Assembly (NCBI GenBank): GCA_016192145.1 | Contig: JACPUT010000009.1 | Coordinates: 62,001-126,000, forward strand | Length of the DNA stretch: 64,000 nucleotides | Direction of reading: 5' to 3' | Source of the DNA: Acidobacteriota bacterium | GTDB taxonomy: Bacteria; Acidobacteriota; Holophagae; Holophagales; Holophagaceae | Shown: positions 52,472 through 64,000 of the stretch, piece by piece | Position numbering within the stretch: position 1 is the stretch's first letter | How the letters are laid out: each line of letters begins with the position of its first letter | Translations under genes and position numbers: made by a program | The notes under the pieces: model-generated | Database searches by the model: none | What the model was told of the DNA's origin: nothing | What the model saw: only the letters and a program-made list of their open reading frames with translations

Positions 52472-53437
52472 ATGATCCACGCTTTGCTAGCCGCCGCCCC
52501 CTGGTGGGCCTGGGCGGGCTTCCACGTGTTGGTCTTTCTCATGCTCGCCCTGGATCTCGGGGTCCTGAACCGCAAGGCCCACGCACCCTCCATCCGGGAA
52601 GCCGCCACCTGGAGCGTGGTCTGGATCACCCTGGCCCTCATTTTCAACGCCGTGGTCTGGAAGACCCTCGGACGGCAGAAGGGCCTCGAGTTCCTCACGG
52701 GCTACGTGCTGGAAAAGAGTCTCAGCGTCGACAACCTCTTCGTTTTCGTCCTCCTCTTCACGAGCTTCCAGGTGGACTTGCGCCACCAGCACCGGGTGCT
52801 CTTCTGGGGCGTGTTCGGCGCCCTGATCATGCGCGCCGCCATGATCCTGGCCGGCACGGCCCTGCTGAACCGCTTCGAGTGGATGATGTACGTCTTCGGC
52901 GGCTTCCTCGTCCTCACGGGCGTGAAGATGCTCATGGCCGAGGACACCGCGCCGGACCCCACCCAGTACCCCGTGGTGCGCCTCTTCCGGAAGCTCGTGC
53001 CCTATGACCCCCACGGCGGCCATGAACACTTCTGGTCCCTGAAGGATGGGAAGCACTTCGCCACCCCCATGCTCCTGGTGCTCGTCTGCGTGGAGGTGAC
53101 GGATCTCGTCTTCGCCGTGGACAGCATCCCCGCCGTGCTCGCCATCACGCGGGATCCCTTCGTCGTCTATACGAGCAACGTCTTCGCCATCCTCGGCCTG
53201 CGGAGCCTCTACTTCCTCCTGGCCAAGATGATCGACCGCTTCCACCACCTGAAGACGGGCCTCGCCATCGTGCTGGCCTTCGTGGGCATCAAGATGTGCA
53301 GCGCCCACTGGCTCAAGAGCCACCTGGGCCTGGATGACCAGACGCTGATCATCGGCAGCCTCACCTTCATCGCCGTGGTGCTCACCGGCAGCGTCATCGT
53401 CAGTCTCGCCTGGCCCCAGGAACACCCGGGGGAATGA
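52472..53437 (+). CDS. TerC-family integral membrane protein
   Basis: The ATG at 52472 has TTGGAGG eight bases before it. The 321-residue protein has about eight membrane segments and the TerC motifs 'EKSLSVDNLFVFVLLF' and 'VEVTDLVFAVDSIPAVLAIT', with acidic residues within membranes. Family members export Mn2+ or load it on exported proteins (Alx/MeeF types); tellurium resistance is historical. The stop region overlaps the ribF start. No obvious yybP-ykoY riboswitch was seen in the short leader. Confidence 0.9.
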   Translation: MIHALLAAAPWWAWAGFHVLVFLMLALDLGVLNRKAHAPSIREAATWSVVWITLALIFNAVVWKTLGRQKGLEFLTGYVLEKSLSVDNLFVFVLLFTSFQVDLRHQHRVLFWGVFGALIMRAAMILAGTALLNRFEWMMYVFGGFLVLTGVKMLMAEDTAPDPTQYPVVRLFRKLVPYDPHGGHEHFWSLKDGKHFATPMLLVLVCVEVTDLVFAVDSIPAVLAITRDPFVVYTSNVFAILGLRSLYFLLAKMIDRFHHLKTGLAIVLAFVGIKMCSAHWLKSHLGLDDQTLIIGSLTFIAVVLTGSVIVSLAWPQEHPGE

Positions 53438-54372
53438 TGGACGTCTGGCATCACCCCCTGGCGGAAGCCCCCCAGGACGGCCCCTGTGTCGTCACCCTCG
53501 GCAACTTCGACGGAGTCCACGCGGGGCACAAAGCCGTGCTGCAGGAGGCCGCCCGGCGGGCCCGCTCCAGGGGGGTGCGCGCCGCCGTCGTCACCTTCGA
53601 TCCCCACCCCCTCGTGGTGGTGGGCCCAGAGCGCAAGCCGCGCCTCCTCATGACCCTCGCCCAGCGCCTCGCCGCCTTCGAGGCCTGCGGCATGGACCTC
53701 GCCTGGGTGATCCCCTTCAGCCGGGCCTTCTCCGAGCTGGAACCCGCCGAGTTCCTGGCCCCCTTCGGGCGGGCGCTGCGCCCCTTGGAGCTGCACGTGG
53801 GCACGGCCTTCTGTTTCGGCCGGGATCGCCATGGGGATCTCGGCGCCCTGCAGACCTGGGGGCAGGCCCTGGGCTGCGAAGTGTTCGGGCACGCCCTGCG
53901 GGCCTCGGATGGCGGCCACCTCAGCAGCACCCGCATCCGCAACGCCCTGAGCGAGGGCTTCGTGGATGAGGCCGCCACCCTGCTGGGCCACCCCTTCGAG
54001 CTCACGGGACTGGTGGTGGAGGGGGATCGCCGCGGCCGCCACCTGGGATTTCCCACCGCCAACCTGCAGTGGGAGCAGGAGCAGCTGCCCGCGGGCGGCG
54101 TGTATGTCACCGAGGCCCACAGCACCCATTGGGAGGGCCCCCGCCTGGGGCTCACCAACGTTGGGGAGAAGCCCACCTTCGAGGGGCGGCGCCTCACGGT
54201 GGAGACGCACTTGCCCGGCTTCGAGGGCGATCTCTATGGCTCGCGCCTCTCCATCGCCTTCCTCCATCGGATTCGAGGCGAAGCCAGGTTCCCCAGCGTG
54301 GAGGCCCTCCGGGATCAGATCGCGAAGGATGTGGCCACGGGCCAGGCCTGGTGGGAATCCAAAGGAGCCTGA
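53434..54372 (+). CDS. ribF: RibF, bifunctional riboflavin kinase/FAD synthetase
   Basis: The 312-residue protein has an N-terminal nucleotidyl-transferase domain ('VVTLGNFDGVHAGHKAVLQEA', 'FCFGRDRHGDL', 'LSSTRIRNAL') and a C-terminal flavokinase domain ('GRRGRHLGFPTANLQ', 'TNVGEKPTFEGRRLTVETHLP'). It makes FMN and FAD from riboflavin. It starts inside the end of the terC-like gene (ATGATGG), so is coupled to it. Confidence 0.95.
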   Translation: MMDVWHHPLAEAPQDGPCVVTLGNFDGVHAGHKAVLQEAARRARSRGVRAAVVTFDPHPLVVVGPERKPRLLMTLAQRLAAFEACGMDLAWVIPFSRAFSELEPAEFLAPFGRALRPLELHVGTAFCFGRDRHGDLGALQTWGQALGCEVFGHALRASDGGHLSSTRIRNALSEGFVDEAATLLGHPFELTGLVVEGDRRGRHLGFPTANLQWEQEQLPAGGVYVTEAHSTHWEGPRLGLTNVGEKPTFEGRRLTVETHLPGFEGDLYGSRLSIAFLHRIRGEARFPSVEALRDQIAKDVATGQAWWESKGA

Positions 54373-54406
54373 CCCCGCTATCCTGGGCCTTCCCCCAGGA
54401 GCTCCC

Positions 54407-54529
54407 GTGCGCCGCGCCTTCCTCCTCGCCCTCGCCTTTTCCTGCCTCAACCCCCTGACCGCCCAGACCCAACCCGCGGTCGCGGGCAAGGACGCGGCCA
54501 GCGCCAAGCAGGCCGAGGGCAAGCTGTGA
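54407..54529 (+). CDS. 40-aa secreted peptide ORF between ribF and MOSC
   Basis: GTG start with CCAGGAG six bases before. The peptide 'MRRAFLLALAFSCLNPLTAQ' is a complete signal peptide with an expected cleavage after 'TAQ', leaving about 20 residues (TQPAVAGKDAASAKQAEGKL). Its stop overlaps the GTG start of the MOSC gene. No family recognised; could be a leader for coupling or the remnant of a longer exported protein. Confidence 0.5.
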   Translation: MRRAFLLALAFSCLNPLTAQTQPAVAGKDAASAKQAEGKL

Positions 54530-55155
54530 TTCAGCTCCTGGAGGTGCGCATGGGCCGGGTGCAGGAGCGCCCCGATGCCCATGGCCAGCCCCTGCGCTCC
54601 GCCATCCGCAAGGAGGCCGTGGGGGGCCCCATCCTCCTGGGCCCCGAGGGGCTGCTGGGGGATGAGGTCGGCGACCGCAAGCACCACGGCGGGCCCGATC
54701 AGGCCCTGCTGGCCTACGCGCGGGAGGCCTACGACCTCTGGGGCTCGGAGGGGCGCCCCCTTCCCCTGGGTGCCTTCGGCGAGAACCTCCTCCTGGCCGG
54801 CCTGGACGATCAGGGCGCCTGCATCGGCGATCGCCTCAGGATCGGCGAGGCGATCCTCCAGGTGAGCCAGCCCCGGGTGCCCTGCGGCACCCTGCAGCGC
54901 CACCTGGGCTGGCCCGATACGGTGGCCCGGGTCTATGCGACGGCTAGGGGTGGCTTCTACCTGCGCGTGCTCACGGCCGCGCCCCTCGAAGCCGGGGCTC
55001 CCGTGACCCTCCTGGACCGCCCCCAGCCCGCCTGGAGCGTGGCCCGGGCCCTCCACGCCCGGTGGAAGGCGGCGGAGAATCCCGCCGAATGCCTCGCCAT
55101 GGGATCCCTCCCCGAGCTCAGCGCCGATTGGCGGGCGCGATTCGGACCGGCCTGA
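54526..55155 (+). CDS. MOSC-domain protein (YiiM-like)
   Basis: The 209-residue protein has the MOSC pattern: 'GPEGLLGDEVGDRKHHGGPDQALLAYAREAYDLW', 'GAFGENLLLAGL', 'CIGDRLRIGEAILQVSQPRVPCGTLQ' with the conserved Cys. YiiM-type proteins reduce N-hydroxylated bases using molybdenum cofactor; here this is a family expectation. GTG start at 54526 overlaps the upstream small ORF. Confidence 0.87.
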   Translation: MIQLLEVRMGRVQERPDAHGQPLRSAIRKEAVGGPILLGPEGLLGDEVGDRKHHGGPDQALLAYAREAYDLWGSEGRPLPLGAFGENLLLAGLDDQGACIGDRLRIGEAILQVSQPRVPCGTLQRHLGWPDTVARVYATARGGFYLRVLTAAPLEAGAPVTLLDRPQPAWSVARALHARWKAAENPAECLAMGSLPELSADWRARFGPA

Positions 55156-55183
55156 TCCAAGTCGGCCACACCCTCAAAGCCCC

Positions 55184-55711
55184 ATGCGCCTCTTCTTCTC
55201 CCTTCCACTGCCGCCCGATGCCGAAGACCGCATCTCACGTTGGATGGGTGGTCAGGGGCTGATCCACCCAGGCCATCCCCCCAAGCTCCACCTCACGGTG
55301 GCCTTCCTGGGGGAGGTGGCACCCGAGTTGGCCCAGCTCGCTTCGGCCTGTGGCGCGGCCGTCGCCTCCCGGCATGGGTGCTTCGATTTGGCCACCGCCA
55401 GCCTGGGCACCTTCCCCCGGAGTCACGGTTCCCAGGTGGTCTTCCTGGCGGTGGACCCCAGCCTCGCGCTCCACGCCCTCGTCTCGGACCTCCGGCAGAC
55501 CCTGGCCCTCGCGGGGGTCCCGATGGATCCCAAGCCCTTCCATCCCCACCTCACCCTGGCCCGGCCGAGGGTGCGGTTCCCGCTGCCCCAGGAGCCTCCC
55601 AGCGAGGCGTGGACCGTGGATCGCCTCCACCTGGTGGAGAGCATCCCGGGGGCGGAGGGGGTGCGGCATGAGACCCGGTTCCATTGGCCCCTGGGCGGAG
55701 CCAGGGCCTAA
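55184..55711 (+). CDS. thpR: ThpR, RNA 2',3'-cyclic phosphodiesterase
   Basis: The 175-residue 2H phosphoesterase has both HxTx motifs: 'LHLTVAFLGEV' and 'FHPHLTLARPRV', and the start 'MRLFFSLPLPPDAEDRI'. It opens 2',3'-cyclic phosphates at RNA ends or ligates tRNA halves in vitro. Located 28 bases after the MOSC gene, in one likely operon from terC onwards. Confidence 0.92.
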   Translation: MRLFFSLPLPPDAEDRISRWMGGQGLIHPGHPPKLHLTVAFLGEVAPELAQLASACGAAVASRHGCFDLATASLGTFPRSHGSQVVFLAVDPSLALHALVSDLRQTLALAGVPMDPKPFHPHLTLARPRVRFPLPQEPPSEAWTVDRLHLVESIPGAEGVRHETRFHWPLGGARA

Positions 55712-55788
55712 ACCCACTAATCCAGGGGTGGATGCCACCCTCGCCTCGCGCGCCCCGGCGGTAGCATGGCCCATCCCCCGGAGCCTCC

Positions 55789-57654
55789 ATGCGTCGCCTG
55801 CCCCTGCTGCTCGCCGCGTCCACCCTGCTCAGCGCCCAAGGCCTGGAGGCCGTGAAGGCGAAGTACGAGAAGCGCGAAGTCATGGTGCCCATGCGCGATG
55901 GGGTGAAGCTCTTCACGGCCATCTACGTGCCCAAGGACGCCTCCCCCGAACAGCCCTACCCCGTCGTCATGCAGCGCACGCCCTACAGCGTGGCCCCCTA
56001 CGGCGGGGATCGGTTCAAGGCCGACCTGGGGCCCTCGCCCCTCTTCGGCGCCGAGGGCTTCATCTTCGTGTACCAGGATGTGCGCGGCCGGCTCATGAGC
56101 GAGGGCACCTTCGTGAACATGACGCCCCACCAGGTGGTGAAGGCGGGGCCGAAGGATGTCGACGAGAGCACCGACACCTACGACACCGTGGACTGGGTGC
56201 TGAAGCACCTCCCCACCAACGGCCGCGTGGGCCAGTGGGGCATCAGCTATCCCGGCTTCTACACGGCCGCGGGCATGATCGACGCCCATCCGGCCCTGAA
56301 GGCCGTGAGCCCCCAGGCCCCCATCGTGGACTGGTTCACGGGCGATGACTTCCACCGCAACGGCGCGCTGTGGCTGCCCCACGCCTTCAACTTCATGGTG
56401 AACTTCGGCCGGCCGAGGCCCGTGCCCACCACGGACTGGGGCAAGCCCTTCGAGCACGGCATGGCCGATGGCTACGCCTACTTCCTCCGCATGGGCAGCC
56501 TGCTCCACAGCCGGGACGTGGCGAAGGACATCCCCTTCTGGCTCGAGATGCTGGAACACCCCAACTACGATGCCTTCTGGCAAGCGCGGAACCTCCGCCC
56601 CCACCTCAAGGACATCCGGCCCGCCGTGCTCACCGTGGGCGGCTTTTTCGACGCCGAGAACCTCTACGGCGCCCTGCAGGTGTACCAGGCCGCCAACGGC
56701 AACAGCCCCAGGGGCGATGTGAAGCTCGTCATGGGCCCCTGGTCCCATGGCGGCTGGTCCCGCGGCGAGGGCGAGTTCCTGGGCAAGGCCCACTTCGGTT
56801 CCAAGACCTCCCTCCACTTCCGGGAGAAGGTGGAGTTCCCCTTCTTCATGCACCACCTCAAGGGCGCGCCGGATCCGAAGCTCCCCGAGGCCACGATGTT
56901 CAACACCGGCGCCAACCAGTGGCGCAGCTTCGAGGCCTGGCCCCCGAAGACGGCACCGAAGAAGCTCTACTTCCTGCCCGGCGGGAAGCTCGCGTTCGAG
57001 GCGCCCAAGGCCGGTGCCCGGATCAGCTTCATCAGCGACCCGGCCAAGCCCGTGCCCTTCATCGAGAACGTGGCCATCGGCATGACCAAGGAATACATGA
57101 CGGATGACCAGCGCTTCGCCGCCACGCGCCCCGACGTGCTCGTGTTCCAGACGGAACCGCTGGCGGAGGATCTGACCTTCGCCGGGCCTTTGCTCCCGGA
57201 GCTGCGCGTCGCCACCACGGGCCGGGACGCGGATTGGGTGGTGAAGCTCATCGACGTCCACCCCGACGACTACCGCGACCCCTTGGAGCCCGTGGTCGAA
57301 GGCGAGCGGGGCGGCCCCACCTACCCCAGGAGCGGCGGCTACCAGATGCTCGTGCGCGGCGAGGTCATGCGCGGCCGCTTCCGCGATAGCTTCAGCAAGC
57401 CCGAGCCCTTCACCCCCGGCCAGCCCACCCGCGTCGCCTACCGCATGAACGACGTGCTCCACACCTTCAAGAAGGGGCACCGCATCATGATCCAGGTGCA
57501 GAGCAGCTGGTTCCCCCTCATGGACCGCAACCCCCAGACCTGGGTGGCCAACATCAACGGGGCCAAGGACACCGATTTCCAGGCTCAGACGCACACACTG
57601 TTCCTCGGCGGGCCCCAGCCTTCGAGCCTCGAGGTCCACCTCCTGCAGCCGTAG
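55789..57654 (+). CDS. CocE/NonD-family exported alpha/beta hydrolase
   Basis: The 621-residue protein has a signal peptide ('MRRLPLLLAASTLLSAQG'), an alpha/beta-hydrolase core ('VPMRDGVKLFTAIYVPKDA', nucleophile Ser153 in 'GQWGISYPGFY', 'VLTVGGFFDAENLYGAL') and a C-terminal jelly-roll domain of the X-Pro dipeptidyl-peptidase type ('YRMNDVLHTFKKGHRIMIQVQSSWFPLMDRNPQTW'). Relatives are glutaryl-7-ACA acylases and cocaine-esterase-like enzymes; the natural substrate here is unknown, perhaps peptides or acylated compounds. Confidence 0.9.
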   Translation: MRRLPLLLAASTLLSAQGLEAVKAKYEKREVMVPMRDGVKLFTAIYVPKDASPEQPYPVVMQRTPYSVAPYGGDRFKADLGPSPLFGAEGFIFVYQDVRGRLMSEGTFVNMTPHQVVKAGPKDVDESTDTYDTVDWVLKHLPTNGRVGQWGISYPGFYTAAGMIDAHPALKAVSPQAPIVDWFTGDDFHRNGALWLPHAFNFMVNFGRPRPVPTTDWGKPFEHGMADGYAYFLRMGSLLHSRDVAKDIPFWLEMLEHPNYDAFWQARNLRPHLKDIRPAVLTVGGFFDAENLYGALQVYQAANGNSPRGDVKLVMGPWSHGGWSRGEGEFLGKAHFGSKTSLHFREKVEFPFFMHHLKGAPDPKLPEATMFNTGANQWRSFEAWPPKTAPKKLYFLPGGKLAFEAPKAGARISFISDPAKPVPFIENVAIGMTKEYMTDDQRFAATRPDVLVFQTEPLAEDLTFAGPLLPELRVATTGRDADWVVKLIDVHPDDYRDPLEPVVEGERGGPTYPRSGGYQMLVRGEVMRGRFRDSFSKPEPFTPGQPTRVAYRMNDVLHTFKKGHRIMIQVQSSWFPLMDRNPQTWVANINGAKDTDFQAQTHTLFLGGPQPSSLEVHLLQP

Positions 57655-57737
57655 CCCACCGCTGCCAGCACCTCCCATTCCGCGACTTTGGCGCTCTCAC
57701 GCTGCCTTGGCGATCCTTCAATCGCGGGCGGCTCCGC

Positions 57738-62546
<4,809 letters not shown>

Positions 62547-64000
62547 TTAGACCGACACGCGGTTGCGCCCACCCTGCTTGGCGCGGTAGAGCGCCTGGTC
62601 GGCCGCCTTCAGGAGGGTCAACGGATCACCTCCCATGGCCCCCTGCCAGGTGGCCACACCGAGGCTCAGGGTCAGGCGGCCGCCGGTGCCGGAGTGCGCG
62701 TGGGGGATGGCCAGGGCCTCCACGGAGGCGCGCATGGCCTCCGCGACCAGCCCCGCGCCCTCGGCATCCGTATCCGGGAGGACGGCGACGAATTCCTCCC
62801 CGCCATAGCGGGCCACGAGGTCCGTCGTCCGCCGCTTGGTCAGCACCAGGGCCCGGGCGACGCGCCGCAGCACCTCATCCCCGGCGGGATGGCCGTAGTG
62901 GTCGTTGTAGGCCTTGAACTGATCCACGTCCAGGAGGATCACGGAGAGGGGGGCGCCCTGGCGCACGGCCAGGCCACCCACGTAGTCGAGGAATTCCTGG
63001 AAGCGCCGCCGATTGGGGATCCCTGTGAGCCCGTCCAGCAACGCCTGCCGCTCCAGCTGGTCGCGGTAGCGCTTCAGCTCGAGCTGGGTGCGGATCCGCT
63101 GCTGGACGAGGGGCAGGCTGAAGGGCTTGGTGATGTAGTCGACCGCCCCCAGCTCGAAGCCCCGGATCTCGTCCACCTCCTCCCGCTTCCCCGTGATGAA
63201 GATGACGGGGATGCCCCGCGTGCGGGGATGGGCCTTCAGGCGCCGGCAGGTCTCGTGGCCATCCATGCCCTCCATCACCACGTCGAGCAGGATCAGGTCC
63301 GGTTGCTCCCGCTCCGCGAGTTCGAGGGCCACCTCGCCCCGATTCGCCACGAGCAGTTTGCACTCATGACGGAGGCCTTGGGTGAGCGTGCGTAGGTTGG
63401 ACACGGAGTCATCCACGAGAAGCACCCTGGGCAGCCAGGCCTCTTCCCCCTCCTGGGAAGATCCGGTGAAGGCCTCCGGCCGTTGGGGCGGCACCTCCGC
63501 CATGTCCGCGAAGAAGGTGGGAATGCACTCCGGGCAGAGGCCATGGCTGAACTGGGCCTCGCTCCGGCGGGAGATGTATTCCTCCACCTGCTGCCAGAAC
63601 CCCTCGTCATTCCGGATCTTCTTGCAGTGGGCGCAGATGGGGATGAGGCCCGACAACTGCTTCACATCCGCCAACGCGCCCCGGAGCTGGGCGATGAGGG
63701 CCCGCTCGGAATCCCGGCTCCGCTTGAAGGCCAGCTGGGTGCGCACCCGGGCCAGCAGCTCCTCGGAATGGAAGGGCTTGGACACATAGTCCGCGGCCCC
63801 CGCCTCCAACCCGGACACCGTATCACCCACCCCCGTGCGGGCCGTGAGGAGGATCACGGGGATGTCCCGGGTCTCGGGGTCGGCCTTCAGCTTCCCGAGC
63901 ACTTCCATCCCATCCATCCCCTCCATCATCACGTCCAGGAGGATGAGATCCGGGAGCTCCCGGGCCGCCGCGGCCAGCGCGGCGGGGCCCGAACTCGAGG
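62547..64000 (-). CDS. Dual-receiver diguanylate cyclase response regulator, 5' end outside window
   Basis: The frame continues upstream of the track start without a stop to the window edge ('ELPDLILLDVMMEGMDG', the phosphoacceptor of a first receiver). Then a cysteine segment 'PICAHCKKIRNDEGFWQQVEEY...FSHGLCPEC', a second receiver ('VLLVDDSVSNLRTLTQGL', 'LILLDVVMEGMDGHE', 'ITKPF') and a C-terminal GGDEF domain with signature 'YGGEEF'. It should make cyclic-di-GMP when phosphorylated. The stop directly precedes the hybrid kinase start, so the kinase is its likely partner. Confidence 0.92.
   Translation of the reverse strand, partial: SSSGPAALAAAARELPDLILLDVMMEGMDGMEVLGKLKADPETRDIPVILLTARTGVGDTVSGLEAGAADYVSKPFHSEELLARVRTQLAFKRSRDSERALIAQLRGALADVKQLSGLIPICAHCKKIRNDEGFWQQVEEYISRRSEAQFSHGLCPECIPTFFADMAEVPPQRPEAFTGSSQEGEEAWLPRVLLVDDSVSNLRTLTQGLRHECKLLVANRGEVALELAEREQPDLILLDVVMEGMDGHETCRRLKAHPRTRGIPVIFITGKREEVDEIRGFELGAVDYITKPFSLPLVQQRIRTQLELKRYRDQLERQALLDGLTGIPNRRRFQEFLDYVGGLAVRQGAPLSVILLDVDQFKAYNDHYGHPAGDEVLRRVARALVLTKRRTTDLVARYGGEEFVAVLPDTDAEGAGLVAEAMRASVEALAIPHAHSGTGGRLTLSLGVATWQGAMGGDPLTLLKAADQALYRAKQGGRNRVSV

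Overview
High-GC bacterial chromosome that I would place in the Acidobacteriota, class Holophagae (Geothrix/Holophaga-like). This is an inference from gene style and content: Gram-negative envelope genes (TolC, porins, a TonB-dependent receptor), an IcmF-type fused mutase, TPR proteins of the kind seen in acidobacterial kinases, a CsrA/FliW/YjfB motility cluster, and uniformly high GC. No rRNA or tRNA gene was recognised that would settle it. Most long plus-strand ORFs in the track over minus-strand genes are antisense shadows caused by GC-rich codon usage.

Layout. (1) 1-10.7 kb: end of a TolC-like gene, a Cys-rich membrane protein, then a complete high-affinity potassium system read leftwards (58-aa membrane ORF, kdpF, kdpA, kdpB, kdpC, a porin, kdpD, kdpE) with a candidate KdpE direct repeat upstream. 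(2) 11-22.6 kb: an arsenic/antimony island. On the minus strand are an orphan ParS/MbcA-like antitoxin, an AhpD-like protein, ArsA, an ArsD with an AhpD-like domain inserted before its cysteine tail, ArsR, an Rrf2 regulator, and a respiratory unit encoding a 4-cluster Fe-S protein, a Tat-exported 1071-aa molybdopterin oxidoreductase, a porin and a 58-aa TatA missed by the ORF track. On the plus strand are an internally deleted ArsC, an AqpS-like channel, a full ArsC and a short gene fragment. (3) 22.6-25.5 kb: a BlaI/M56 pair with an operator array and a sensor tail of four exact 31-residue repeats. (4) 25.5-33.7 kb: a thioredoxin-like protein, IcmF mutase, tandem TPR proteins, HtrA protease. 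(5) 33.7-45.3 kb: FKBP, prohibitin, ASH-like protein, beta-barrel, two redoxins, sigma-54 activator, PrmA, membrane protein, TonB receptor and histidine kinase. (6) 45.4-57.7 kb: uvrA, motility/CsrA/FliW cluster, RNase D, and housekeeping genes (rsmE, terC, ribF, MOSC, thpR, CocE-like hydrolase). (7) 57.7-64 kb: a 1602-aa propeller hybrid histidine kinase and a response regulator running off the window.

How genes work together. The island couples a putative periplasmic oxyanion reductase (electron entry subunit, Tat export, outer-membrane passage) with cytosolic detoxification (ArsC, ArsD/ArsA, AqpS), but no ArsB or Acr3 pump and no NrfD-type membrane anchor is present in the window. The substrate (arsenate, antimonate, selenate or tetrathionate) cannot be decided from sequence by eye. 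Several dispersed palindromic repeats sit between genes, and two repeat-like tracts lie inside genes (icmF and uvrA).
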